This document shows positions 55,233 to 63,931 of a DNA stretch of 64,000 nucleotides, in pieces. The notes beneath the pieces were generated by a model, which had not been told where the DNA came from, searched no databases, and was given only the letters and a program-made list of their open reading frames with translations. The DNA lies in NCBI RefSeq assembly GCF_017994015.1, contig NZ_JAGOLP010000004.1:1-64000 (forward strand), read 5' to 3'. The first letter of the stretch is position 1, and each line of letters begins with the position of its first letter. This stretch comes from Ferrovibrio sp. (GTDB lineage: Bacteria; Pseudomonadota; Alphaproteobacteria; Ferrovibrionales; Ferrovibrionaceae). Both the position numbers and the translations under genes were made by a program.

Positions 55233-56236
55233 GTCTCGATCTGCCGCTGATCTGGGCCGGGCTGATCGCCGTGGCCATCCTGGCCTATGTGATCCTGGAT
55301 GGCTTTGATCTTGGCGTCGGTATGCTGTTTCCATTGTTCAAGCGCGAAGCCGAGCGCGACACGCTGATGAATTCCGTCGCCCCGGTCTGGGATGGCAACG
55401 AAACCTGGCTGATCCTGGGCGGTGGCGGCCTGCTGGCGGCGTTTCCGCTGGCTTATTCCATCGTGCTGCCGGCGCTGTATGCACCACTCACGCTGATGTT
55501 GCTGGGCCTGATCTTCCGCGGCGTGGCGTTTGAATTCCGCTGGCGCACCACACGCTGGAAAGCCGTGTGGGACTGGAGCTTCGCGGTGGGTTCCTATATC
55601 GCCGCCTTCACGCAGGGCATCGCGCTCGGCGGCCTGATCCAGGGTATCAAGGTATCGGGCCGCGCCTATGCTGGCGGCTGGTGGGATTGGCTCACCCCGT
55701 TCAGCCTCGCCACCGGGCTGGCGCTGGTGCTGGGCTACAGCCTGCTCGGCGCCTGCTGGCTGATCATCAAGACGGATAGCGAGATTCAGGCGCGCTGCTA
55801 CAGCCTGGCGCGCCGCCTGGCGCTGGGGCTGGTGGTCATGATCGGCCTGGTCAGCCTGTGGACACCGTTTCTCGATCCACGCTTTTTTGCCCGCTGGTTC
55901 CACTGGCCCGGCCTGGCGCTCACCGCGCCGATGCCGCTGCTGGTGTTGGCCGCTGCCTGGGCCTTGTGGCGCGGCTTGCAGGATAAGCGCCGCGAAAAAC
56001 AGCCATTTCTGGCGGCATTGGCGTTGTTTGTGCTGTCCTATCTCGGCCTTGGCATCAGCTTCTGGCCGCTGATGGTGCCGCCGGATATCACCATCTGGCA
56101 GGCAGCGGCGCCCGATGCCAGCCTGGGTTTCCTGCTGGTGGGGGCGGTCATCCTGCTGCCGGTAATCCTGGGCTACACGGCCTATGCCTATTGGGTGTTT
56201 CGCGGCAAGGTGGATAAGAATGCCGGCTACCACTGA
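55229..56236 (+). CDS. cioB: Cytochrome bd-type quinol oxidase subunit II (CioB), 335 aa
   Basis: The second core subunit has about eight transmembrane helices and the family opening LPLIWAGLIAVAILAYVILDGFDLGVG, followed by NSVAPVWDGNETWLILGGGGLLAAFP. Its length matches CioB/CydB. The next small gene starts inside its end, so the set is translationally coupled. Confidence 0.95.
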   Translation: MSLDLPLIWAGLIAVAILAYVILDGFDLGVGMLFPLFKREAERDTLMNSVAPVWDGNETWLILGGGGLLAAFPLAYSIVLPALYAPLTLMLLGLIFRGVAFEFRWRTTRWKAVWDWSFAVGSYIAAFTQGIALGGLIQGIKVSGRAYAGGWWDWLTPFSLATGLALVLGYSLLGACWLIIKTDSEIQARCYSLARRLALGLVVMIGLVSLWTPFLDPRFFARWFHWPGLALTAPMPLLVLAAAWALWRGLQDKRREKQPFLAALALFVLSYLGLGISFWPLMVPPDITIWQAAAPDASLGFLLVGAVILLPVILGYTAYAYWVFRGKVDKNAGYH

Positions 56237-56357
56237 TTCAAAAGCCGGCGAAGCACCGCTGGCGCGGCGCCTGCTGTGGTTCGTGGCGCTCTGGGCTGGC
56301 GGTGTAGCCAGCGTGGCTCTGGTCGGTTTTGCCCTGAAATGGTTGCTGCGGCCGTAA
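56220..56357 (+). CDS. DUF2474-type small membrane subunit of the bd oxidase, 45 aa
   Basis: A short ORF overlaps the end of cioB by 17 bp. Its product is one hydrophobic helix: a charged start, then RRLLWFVALWAGGVASVALVGFALKWLLRP (written in two parts here: RRLLWFVALW and AGGVASVALVGFALKWL). The RR-W-LW pattern fits DUF2474, a small protein encoded after cioAB and analogous to CydX. It may stabilise the haem site. It is too short to be found by most ORF callers, but the position and pattern support it. Confidence 0.82.
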   Translation: MPATTDSKAGEAPLARRLLWFVALWAGGVASVALVGFALKWLLRP

Positions 56358-56368
56358 CTTTCTCACGC

Positions 56369-56396
56369 TTGCCTTTATGATGATCATCATCATATT
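56369..56396 (+). promoter_or_regulatory. Promoter and palindromic operator of the TetR-MATE operon
   Basis: TTGCCT (56369-56374, -35) is 16 bp from CATATT (56391-56396, -10). The spacer holds the perfect palindrome ATGATGATCATCAT (56377-56390), a likely TetR autoregulatory site. Transcription would begin at about the ATG (56404), and no Shine-Dalgarno is seen, so the message may be leaderless. Confidence 0.6.
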
Positions 56397-56403
56397 GTGC
56401 CGT

Positions 56404-56982
56404 ATGAACAGCCAGCCAAAAGCCACCAGCCGCAAACAGGAAACCCGCGAAAAGGTGCTGGCCGCTGCCGCCCGCGCCATCCGCGAGCAGGGGCCCACCC
56501 GGGTCGGGGTGTTGGAAATCATGCGCGAAGCCGGCCTGACTCATGGCGGCTTCTACGCCCATTTCACCTCCAAGGACGATATGGTAGCGGCGGCCATCGA
56601 TTGGATGTTTGCCACCACCCGGGCGCGCAAAGCGGCCCGGGCCGAACGCGATCCGGCCAGCGATACACTGGCGCAATGGATCACGGAATATGTTTCGCCG
56701 CGCCACCGCGACGATGCCGGCCAGGGCTGCCCGCTCACCACGCTGACCAATGATATCCGCCATGCCAGCGCCCCGGCCCGCGCCGCTTTTGATGCCGGCG
56801 CCGCCGCCATGATCGGCCGCATCGCCGCCCGCCTGCCGGCGGATGAGCCTGAACCGGATAAGCGCGCCATGGCGATCCTGGCCCAGATGGTGGGGGCGGT
56901 GGCCCTGGCCCGCGCGGTCAGCGACCCGGCTTTGTCGGATGCCATCCTGGCCGCCACAAGCCAAGACCTGGTGCAGCCATGA
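56404..56982 (+). CDS. TetR-family regulator, 192 aa
   Basis: The helix-turn-helix is seen in the N-terminal block (REKVLAAAARAIREQGPTRVGVLEIMREAGLTHGGFYAHF, about residues 13-52), followed by an LmrA/YxaF-like ligand domain with GQGCPLTTLTNDI. The ATG at 56404 is chosen over one 27 bp upstream, which would read through the operator. It overlaps the MATE gene by four bases, so it is its local repressor. Confidence 0.9.
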   Translation: MNSQPKATSRKQETREKVLAAAARAIREQGPTRVGVLEIMREAGLTHGGFYAHFTSKDDMVAAAIDWMFATTRARKAARAERDPASDTLAQWITEYVSPRHRDDAGQGCPLTTLTNDIRHASAPARAAFDAGAAAMIGRIAARLPADEPEPDKRAMAILAQMVGAVALARAVSDPALSDAILAATSQDLVQP

Positions 56983-58352
56983 GCCTGGCTGCCAGCCCCG
57001 CCAGCGCTGCGGCAAGCCATCGTGAAACCCTGCTTGGTGGCGCTATCCTGCCCACATTGCTGCGCCTCACCATCCCCACCACGGTGGCGATGCTGGCCAC
57101 GGCATTAGCGGCGGTGGCGGAAACCACCTATGTCGGCCTGCTCGGCGTGGCGCCGCTGGCGGCGATGGCGCTGGTTTTCCCGATGGCGATGCTGATGCAG
57201 ATGATGTCGGCCGGCGCCATGGGCGGCGGCGTATCCTCGGCGATCAGCCGTGCCATCGGTGCCGGTGATATAAACCGCGCCAATGCGCTGGCTTTGCATG
57301 CCATCGCCATTGCCGGCATTGCCGCTGCCGTGTTCACGCTGTTTTTCCTCAGCCTCGGCCCGGCGATCTATGCCCTGCTGGGTGGCCGCGGCGAAGCACT
57401 GGCGCAGGCCGTGGTTTATTCCAACACCTTGTTCATCGGCGCGATCTGCATCTGGATGTTCAACACGTTGTCATCGGTGCTGCGCGGCACCGGCAACATG
57501 AATGTGCCATCGCTGCTTGGCCTGCTGGTGGCCGGCGCCCAGGTGGTGATCGGCGGCTGCCTCGGGCTTGGCTTGGGGCCGTTGCCGCGCCTCGGCATGG
57601 TTGGTTTGGCGCTGGGCCAGTTGCTCGCTTTTGGCGGCGGCGCGCTGGTCTTGCTGTGGTTCCTGCGGTCCGGCCGTGCCCGGCTGCTGCTGCGCTTTCG
57701 TGGCACCAAGTTTCAGCGCGGCATGTTCATGGATATTCTGAAAGTGGGTGCCATTGCCTGCCTGTCGCCGTTGCAGACCGTGGCCACGGTGCTGGTTTTC
57801 ACCGGCCTGGTGGCGCGTTTCGGCACCGAGGCTCTGGCCGGCTACGGCATCGGCGCGCGGCTGGAATTCCTGCTGGTGCCGATCGCCTTCTCGGTCGGCG
57901 TGGCTAGCGTGCCGATGGTGGGCATGGCGATTGGCGCCGGGCTGGTGGCGCGCGCACGCCGGGTGGCCTGGACCGCCGGCGGTGTGGCCGCCCTGGCGCT
58001 GGGCCTGATCGGCCTGGTGGTGGTGGTGGCACCGGATCTGTGGGCTGGGCTGTTCACCCGCGATGCGGCGGTGCTGGATGTGGCGCGGCAATATCTGGTG
58101 GCGGCCGGGCCGGGCTTTGCGCTGTTTGGTGCCGGGCTGTGCCTGTATTTCGCCTCGCAGGGCGCCGGGCGTATTGTCGGCCCGGTGCTGGCGGCCAGCG
58201 CCCGGCTGCTGCTGGTGATGATCGGCGGCTGGTGGCTCACCAGCATCGCCGCGCCGCTCTGGACCCTGTTTGCCCTGGCCGGCGCAGCCATGGCGCTTTA
58301 TGGCTTTGCCACGGCCGGCGCGGTGTATTTCACCCGCTGGGGCAAAGCCTGA
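56979..58352 (+). CDS. MATE-family multidrug efflux transporter, 457 aa
   Basis: Twelve transmembrane segments and the MATE layout (two six-helix halves) are visible, with GGAILPTLLRLTIPTTVAML at the start and YVGLLGVAPLAAMALVFP in the first half. MATE pumps export drugs using Na+ or H+ gradients. It is cotranscribed with the TetR gene it overlaps, which suggests induction by its substrate. Confidence 0.93.
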   Translation: MSLAASPASAAASHRETLLGGAILPTLLRLTIPTTVAMLATALAAVAETTYVGLLGVAPLAAMALVFPMAMLMQMMSAGAMGGGVSSAISRAIGAGDINRANALALHAIAIAGIAAAVFTLFFLSLGPAIYALLGGRGEALAQAVVYSNTLFIGAICIWMFNTLSSVLRGTGNMNVPSLLGLLVAGAQVVIGGCLGLGLGPLPRLGMVGLALGQLLAFGGGALVLLWFLRSGRARLLLRFRGTKFQRGMFMDILKVGAIACLSPLQTVATVLVFTGLVARFGTEALAGYGIGARLEFLLVPIAFSVGVASVPMVGMAIGAGLVARARRVAWTAGGVAALALGLIGLVVVVAPDLWAGLFTRDAAVLDVARQYLVAAGPGFALFGAGLCLYFASQGAGRIVGPVLAASARLLLVMIGGWWLTSIAAPLWTLFALAGAAMALYGFATAGAVYFTRWGKA

Positions 58353-58366
58353 TTAGCTGCCAGTGA

Positions 58367-59155
58367 TCAGCCGCCAGTGAAATCCGGCTTGCGCTTGGCG
58401 CGGAAGGCGGCCACACCCTCGGCAAAATCGGCGCTGCCAAAAGCCGTCGCTTGGGCCGCCGCCTCGGCATCGAGAAAGGCTTCCAGCGGCAGGCTGTAGG
58501 CGCGTTGCAGCAGATGTTTGGCCAGCCCATAGGTGATCGTGGGGCCGGCAGCCAAGGCCGTGGCCTGTTCCAGCGCCGCGTCGAGCAGCCTGTCGGGCGC
58601 CAGCACGCGGCTGGCCAGGCCGATGCGCAGGGCTTCCTCGGCATCGATATCGCGGTTGGAAAACAGGATATCCTTGGCCCGCAGCATGCCCACGGCGCGC
58701 GGCAACGTGTAAGCCAGGCTCAGATCAGGCACCGCGCCGATGCCAAAAAAGCCGGCGCGGAATTTGGCATCCGCCGCCACCAGCACATAATCGCCGCACA
58801 AGGCCAGGGCGAAACCGGCGCCGGCGGCGGCGCCGTTCACGGCTGTGATCACCGGCTTGCGTGCGTTGAGCAGCGGCAGCAGCCAGCGGTAATTCGCCTG
58901 CATGCGCTGCTGGGTGGCCAGCGCGCCGCGATCATCCATGCTGCGGATATCGCCGCCGGCACAGAAGGCGCGGCCGCTGCCAGTGATGACGATGGCGCGC
59001 ACCGCCGCGTCATCCAGCAGGCCGGGCAAATGCTGCGTCAACCCGGCCTTGATTGTGGCTGACAGCGCATTCATCGCCTTGGGTTCATTCAGCCGCAGCA
59101 GGGCCACTGCGCCATGGCGTTCCAGGATCACTGCTTCTGCGCCGTTCTCGCTCAT
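58367..59155 (-). CDS. Enoyl-CoA hydratase/isomerase (PaaG-like), 262 aa
   Basis: The crotonase motifs are GSGRAFCAGGDIRSM and NGAAAGAGFALALCGDYVLVA. The block FGIGAVPDLSLAYTLPRAVG with Asp is like PaaG isomerases and carries the catalytic Asp at the usual site. The start at 59155 is set by AGGAGG; a 28-residue longer reading lacks support. Neighbours give no pathway clue. Confidence 0.88.
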   Translation of the reverse strand: MSENGAEAVILERHGAVALLRLNEPKAMNALSATIKAGLTQHLPGLLDDAAVRAIVITGSGRAFCAGGDIRSMDDRGALATQQRMQANYRWLLPLLNARKPVITAVNGAAAGAGFALALCGDYVLVAADAKFRAGFFGIGAVPDLSLAYTLPRAVGMLRAKDILFSNRDIDAEEALRIGLASRVLAPDRLLDAALEQATALAAGPTITYGLAKHLLQRAYSLPLEAFLDAEAAAQATAFGSADFAEGVAAFRAKRKPDFTGG

Positions 59156-59205
59156 TTTTTCCTCCTGCTTTTCCGGCGGCAGCTTTCCTGATGCCCGGGG
59201 CAGGG

Positions 59206-60714
59206 TCAATCCTTCCAGGGATTCGCTACCAGCGGCCAATAGGTCGGGGCGCGCTTGGTGTAGCTCAGGCTCGGGCCGGAGCCGAATACCGCACCTGGCG
59301 TCTGCACGTACAGCACCTCGGCGGCGATGGGGGCAAAGCCCTGGTAAAAATGCTGGCTCGATTTCACCACCACGATTTTCATCGCCGCCAGATCGATGCC
59401 CAGCCCGGTGAAGGCATCGGGATGGAATACCTGGCTGCGCTGGCTGGCTAGCACCAGATGCAGCCCGCCGCCGTTATTCAGCACTTCCAGATGCACGGCG
59501 CTGCCCAGCGCACCGCGTTGGCCGCTCATATCGGTCTGTTCATAATTCTCGGCGATGTTATGCACCAGGCAGGTCAGGTCCAGCGGCTGGCCCGAGGTTG
59601 GCCCCAGCTTGCCGCCGATGCGCAGCTCCAGCTGGGCACCGATGCCCACCGCCTGGCACAAAGCCACCGCCTGCGGGTCCCAATAGATGCCGCTCACCAC
59701 ATCGCGCAATTGGCGCTCCAGCAGCGCTTGCAGGATGAAGGTGGCATCGCCCGGCGCGCCGCCGCCGGGATTGTCGGCGCTATCGGCCAGCACCACCGGT
59801 TTGTCTGCATTGGCGGCCAGCGCAAGCGCCTGGTCCAGCGCGCAGGCCACGTCCAGGCTGGTCGGGCGCGAAGCCTCGCGCATCGCAAACACTTCCTGCG
59901 CCAGCTGGCCGGCCAGCGCCTCGGCGCGTGCCACCGCGCCGGGTTGCAGGGCGTCGGCGATCACCCAGATACGCGCCCCCACCTCGGCCACATCGCCCAG
60001 GCCGAAGCCATGGCCAAAATTCACCGCCAGGATGCCGTCATTGCCTTCCAGCGCCTGCATGCGGGCCACAAAACTTTTCGCCGGTTCGCGCGTGGTGTGA
60101 AACACGCCGATCAGCCGGCAATCGGCTAGCCGCGTCACCGGTCGGATTCGGCCCAGCGCCGCATCGCGGCACAAAGCATAAAGCTCGCGGGCGCGGTCCA
60201 GCGTGTCAGTATGCGGATATTCCTTGTAGGCGATCAGCGCATCGGCATTGTCCAGCATCGCCAAAGTTGTGTGGCAATGCAGGTCCAATTCAGCGCCCAG
60301 GATGGCATCGGGGCCGATCAGCGCCCGCACCCGCGCCAGCAGGTCGCCTTCGCAATCGTCATAACCATCCGCCACCATTGCGCCATGCAGGTTGAGCAGC
60401 ACCATATCCACCGGCAGGGCGGCACGCAGGCCGGCCAGCAACTCGTCGCGCAGGCTTTCATACACCGTCCGCACCGTGCGCCCGGCCGGCTGCGCCGCTG
60501 CCATCAGGCCTTCGCTCACCTGATGCCCCTCGGCGTCTGCCAGCCGGCGCCATTCATGCAGCGGCGCGGTGAACAGGCGCGGCGGCAACTTGGTGGCATC
60601 GCCGCGATAGATGCCGGCCTCGGCAAAGGCCGCCATGCCGGTCGGCAGCGGCGAGAAGGTATTGGTCTCGGTGGCCAGGCCGCCGATGAACAGGCGCAGG
60701 GTTTTCTGCTGCAT
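59206..60714 (-). CDS. M81-family metallopeptidase (MlrC, microcystinase C-like), 502 aa
   Basis: MlrC-type proteins are zinc peptidases that act on small or cyclic peptides; most members have unknown substrates. The N-terminal domain (DUF1485) starts GGLATETNTFSPLPTG, and the zinc site is readable in GAELDLHCHTT with the Asp and His residues. The C-terminal MlrC domain includes VVLADSADNPGGGAPGDAT. Length is normal. TTGATGGGATAG-type sequence upstream gives no strong ribosome site, but AGGAGACGC precedes the ATG. Confidence 0.9.
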   Translation of the reverse strand: MQQKTLRLFIGGLATETNTFSPLPTGMAAFAEAGIYRGDATKLPPRLFTAPLHEWRRLADAEGHQVSEGLMAAAQPAGRTVRTVYESLRDELLAGLRAALPVDMVLLNLHGAMVADGYDDCEGDLLARVRALIGPDAILGAELDLHCHTTLAMLDNADALIAYKEYPHTDTLDRARELYALCRDAALGRIRPVTRLADCRLIGVFHTTREPAKSFVARMQALEGNDGILAVNFGHGFGLGDVAEVGARIWVIADALQPGAVARAEALAGQLAQEVFAMREASRPTSLDVACALDQALALAANADKPVVLADSADNPGGGAPGDATFILQALLERQLRDVVSGIYWDPQAVALCQAVGIGAQLELRIGGKLGPTSGQPLDLTCLVHNIAENYEQTDMSGQRGALGSAVHLEVLNNGGGLHLVLASQRSQVFHPDAFTGLGIDLAAMKIVVVKSSQHFYQGFAPIAAEVLYVQTPGAVFGSGPSLSYTKRAPTYWPLVANPWKD

Positions 60715-60774
60715 GGGATAGCGTCTCCTTGTGGCGCCAGCTTAGCGCGGCCACTAATTCTGGGGGATTGTTAT

Positions 60775-60806
60775 TTGATTATAGGATAATTAGCCCATAA
60801 ATGGGC
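60775..60806 (+). promoter_or_regulatory. Candidate recQ promoter with inverted repeat
   Basis: TTGATT (60775-60780) is 17 bp from TAAATG (60798-60803), a weak -35/-10 pair. GCCCAT-AA-ATGGGC (60793-60806) overlaps the -10. It lies next to parS and upstream of recQ. Confidence 0.35.
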
Positions 60807-60820
60807 GTATAACCCCTTTC

Positions 60821-60836
60821 TGTTTCACGTGAAACA
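60821..60836. promoter_or_regulatory. parS: parS chromosome-partition site (ParB binding)
   Basis: TGTTTCACGTGAAACA is a perfect 16-bp palindrome equal to the consensus parS site of chromosomal ParAB systems. It lies in the 190-bp intergenic region between mlrC and recQ. Such sites cluster near the replication origin. parA and parB are not in the window. Confidence 0.9.
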
Positions 60837-60904
60837 ATGCCGGCAGGGCAGACGCTTGGGTTTGCTTCTGGTATTTTCCGGCTACCGATTCGGAGTAGCC
60901 AGAC

Positions 60905-62737
60905 GTGTTCTTGGAGCAGGCCCGCGCCAGCCTTAAAAGCGTGTTCGGCTTTGCCGATTTTCGCCCCGGCCAGGCCGAAATCATCGGCGCCGTGCTGGCC
61001 GGGCGAGATGTGCTGGCGGTGATGCCGACCGGCAGCGGCAAGTCGCTATGCTACCAGCTGCCCGCGATCATGCGGCCGGGTGTCACCGTGGTGGTATCGC
61101 CGCTGATTGCGCTGATGCGTGACCAGGTGCGGCAATTGACCGCCTTCGGCATCGAGGCCGGCAGCCTGAATTCCGCCAATGACGCCGATGAAAACCGCCG
61201 CGTGCACCAGGCGCTGCGTGCCGGCCGGCTCAAGCTGCTTTATGTTGCGCCGGAACGCCTGGCGAGACCCGACACGCTGGCGACGCTGGCCGGCAGCAAT
61301 GTCAGCCTGCTGGCGATAGACGAAGCGCATTGTGTGTCGCAATGGGGCCATGATTTCCGCCCGGAATATCTTTCAATCGGCAATCTGCGTGCCGAGCTGG
61401 GCCAGGTGCCGGCGATTGCGCTGACCGCCACCGCCGATGCGCCGACCCGCAACGACATCGTGAAAAAGCTGTTCCCGCGCGAGCCGGAGAATTTTATCCG
61501 CTCGTTTGATCGGCCCAATCTGCATCTGCTGATGCTGCCCAAGGACAATGCCTCGCGCCAGATTGCCGGCTTCATTGCCGCCCGGCGCGGCATGAGCGGC
61601 ATTGTCTATTGCGCCTCGCGCAAACGCACCGAGGAACTGGCCCACAGTCTGGCCGCCGCCGGCCATCGCACATTGCCCTATCATGCCGGCATGGAGCAGG
61701 GTCTGCGAAATGAGAACCAGGATACATTCCTGCGCGAAGACGGCGTGGTGATGGTGGCTACAGTGGCTTTCGGCATGGGCATCGACAAGCCCGATGTGCG
61801 CTTTGTCTGCCATGCCGACCTGCCGGCCAATGTGGAAGCCTATTACCAGGAGATCGGCCGCGCCGGCCGCGACGGCCTGCCGGCGGAAACCTTCACCCTG
61901 TATGGCCTGGACGACATGCGGCTGCGGCGGCTGCAAATTGAACAGGGCGAGGCGCCGGAGGAGCGCAAGCGCATCGAGCGCCAGCGTTTCAATGCCCTGG
62001 TGGCCTTGGCCGAATCGCCGCGCTGCCGGCGCCAGACTTTGCTGGCCTATTTCGGCGAGGCGGCCGAACCCTGCGGCCATTGCGATCTGTGCCAGGAAGG
62101 CGTGGCGATGGTGGATGGCACCATCGAGGCGCAGAAGGCGATGTCGGCCATGGCACGCACCGGTGAGCGTTTCGGCACCGAGCATCTGGTCAATCTGCTG
62201 GTTGGCAATGCCACTGATGCCATCTTGCGCTACGAGCATGACCGGCTGCCCACTTTTGGTGTTGGCAAGGATCGCCCGGTGGAAGCATGGCGGGCGATTT
62301 TCCGCCAGATTTATGCTGCCGGTCTGATCGGCCTGGATATTGTTGGCCATGGCCGCTGGGTGCTGACCGATCTGGGTTTGCAGGTGCTGCGCGGCAAGGC
62401 GCGGGTGGAGTTGCGCCGCGATGCGGTGGAAGGCAATGGCGCCAAGCGCGGCCAGAAGAAGCAGGCCGGCCGGCCGATGCTGGCCGAGGCCGAGCTATCC
62501 GGCGCCGACAATGCGCTGCTGGCCGATCTCAAGGCGCTGCGGCGCCAGCTTGCCACCGAGCAGAACCAACCCGCCTATGTGGTGTTTTCCGACCGCACAT
62601 TGCTGGAACTGGCCAGCAAACGACCCGACAGCCTGGGCCGCATGGCGGAAATCCATGGCATCGGCGCCGCCAAGCTGGAACGCTATGGCGAATTGTTCCT
62701 TGACCTGCTGCGGCGCCACCACAGCGTGGCGGCATGA
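60905..62737 (+). CDS. recQ: ATP-dependent DNA helicase RecQ, 610 aa
   Basis: The 3'-5' helicase acts in recombination and repair. Walker A is MPTGSGKS (40-47), DEAH is at 139-142 followed by CVSQWGHDFRPEY, and the second RecA domain includes ATVAFGMGIDKPDVR. The RQC zinc cysteines are in CRRQTLLAYFGEAAEPCGHCDLC, and an HRDC domain ends the chain. The start is GTG at 60905 with GGAG about nine bases upstream. Confidence 0.95.
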   Translation: MFLEQARASLKSVFGFADFRPGQAEIIGAVLAGRDVLAVMPTGSGKSLCYQLPAIMRPGVTVVVSPLIALMRDQVRQLTAFGIEAGSLNSANDADENRRVHQALRAGRLKLLYVAPERLARPDTLATLAGSNVSLLAIDEAHCVSQWGHDFRPEYLSIGNLRAELGQVPAIALTATADAPTRNDIVKKLFPREPENFIRSFDRPNLHLLMLPKDNASRQIAGFIAARRGMSGIVYCASRKRTEELAHSLAAAGHRTLPYHAGMEQGLRNENQDTFLREDGVVMVATVAFGMGIDKPDVRFVCHADLPANVEAYYQEIGRAGRDGLPAETFTLYGLDDMRLRRLQIEQGEAPEERKRIERQRFNALVALAESPRCRRQTLLAYFGEAAEPCGHCDLCQEGVAMVDGTIEAQKAMSAMARTGERFGTEHLVNLLVGNATDAILRYEHDRLPTFGVGKDRPVEAWRAIFRQIYAAGLIGLDIVGHGRWVLTDLGLQVLRGKARVELRRDAVEGNGAKRGQKKQAGRPMLAEAELSGADNALLADLKALRRQLATEQNQPAYVVFSDRTLLELASKRPDSLGRMAEIHGIGAAKLERYGELFLDLLRRHHSVAA

Positions 62738-62800
62738 CCAAGTTAACCAGATTTTCGCCATATCGCTGCCATCATTGGCCGGTTATAAGCAAGGCAACCC

Positions 62801-63847
62801 ATGTCACAAAGTGAGCCTGCCGTGCCGCGTCGACTTATTGCCCACACCCTGCTGCTGACGTTGCTGGCTGCGCCCGTGCTGGCGCAGGAAGCGGCCAAGC
62901 CGGCACCGGTGCCCGAGCCGCCGCCACCGCAGAAGGCCGGCACACTCAGCTTCGTGCTGGAAAACGACATGCTGTTTGCCAATTCAGACCGGCATTACAC
63001 CAATGGTGTGCATATGTCGTGGCTGACCGCGCCCGGCGCCGAGCCGGAATGGATCGGCAATGCCGCGCGGATGCTGCCGATTTTCAGCGATACAAAGGAT
63101 TTGCGGGTGGAGCTGGCACTCGGCCAGAGCATGTACACGCCGCGTGACATAAGCCAGGTCAATCCGCCCAGCACCGACCGGCCCTATGCCGGCTGGCTCT
63201 ATGGCACGGTGGGGGTGATTTCCGAAACCCGCAGCCATCTCGACCAGTTGCAGCTTGGCATCGGCATTGTCGGCCCGGCTTCGTTTGCCGAGCAGTCGCA
63301 GAAGATCGTGCATGAGGCGATCGGCTCGCGCGAGCCGATGGGCTGGGACAGCCAGCTCAAGAGCGAGCCGACGCTACAGCTCAACTACCAGCGTTCCTGG
63401 CGTTATGTCGCGGCGCCGGATTTCCTCGGCCTCAAGCTGGATGCCACGCCGCATGCCGGCGTGGCGCTGGGCAACGCCTTCACCTATGCCAATACCGGCA
63501 TGATGCTGCGGCTGGGCTATAACACGCCCAAGGATTACGGCCCGCCGCGTGTGCAGCCCAGCCTGCCCGGTTCGGGCTATTTTGAACCGGTGGGCGATTT
63601 CGGCTTCTACTTCTTTGCCGGCTTCGAGGGCCGCGCCGTGGCGCGCAACATGTTTCTGGATGGCAATCTGTTCACCGACAGCCGCAGCGTCAGCAAGCGC
63701 CCGCTGGTGGGTGATGTGCAGGCCGGCGTGGCGGTGATCTGGCAGGGCATGCGCTTCGCTTACACCCATACCATGCGCAGCCAGGAGTTCGACGGCCAGG
63801 ATCAGCCCGACCGTTTTGGCGCCTTCAGTGTCTCGTTCCGGTTCTGA
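62801..63847 (+). CDS. LpxR-family lipid A deacylase (DUF2219), 348 aa
   Basis: LpxR removes the 3'-acyloxyacyl group of lipid A in the outer membrane. A signal peptide (residues 1-27, cleavage after LAQ) and a Pro-rich linker precede the barrel. The catalytic N-terminal motif ENDMLFANSDRHYTNG holds the Asn and Asp, and DRPYAGWLYG and QLQLGIGIVGPAS are family blocks. The chain ends in Phe (VSFRF), typical of outer-membrane barrels. It is 63 bp after recQ on the same strand. Function as deacylase is by family only. Confidence 0.88.
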   Translation: MSQSEPAVPRRLIAHTLLLTLLAAPVLAQEAAKPAPVPEPPPPQKAGTLSFVLENDMLFANSDRHYTNGVHMSWLTAPGAEPEWIGNAARMLPIFSDTKDLRVELALGQSMYTPRDISQVNPPSTDRPYAGWLYGTVGVISETRSHLDQLQLGIGIVGPASFAEQSQKIVHEAIGSREPMGWDSQLKSEPTLQLNYQRSWRYVAAPDFLGLKLDATPHAGVALGNAFTYANTGMMLRLGYNTPKDYGPPRVQPSLPGSGYFEPVGDFGFYFFAGFEGRAVARNMFLDGNLFTDSRSVSKRPLVGDVQAGVAVIWQGMRFAYTHTMRSQEFDGQDQPDRFGAFSVSFRF

Positions 63848-63860
63848 TCCGGTTTAAGCC

Positions 63861-63931
63861 GAGTCGCGCCCGAGTCGCATAAGTATATGTTTTAGCTATA
63901 TCTGCGCGGGTTTAACTGCGCCTTAAGATTC
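63861..63931. promoter_or_regulatory. CtrA box with three GANTC sites, promoter of a gene beyond the right edge
   Basis: TTAA-N7-TTAA (63912-63926) is a full CtrA site. GANTC methylation sites occur at 63861-63865, 63872-63876 (11 bp apart) and 63927-63931, the last touching the CtrA box. Together they suggest CtrA- and CcrM/GcrA-type cell-cycle control. The following 69 bases contain no start I can assign. Confidence 0.72.
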
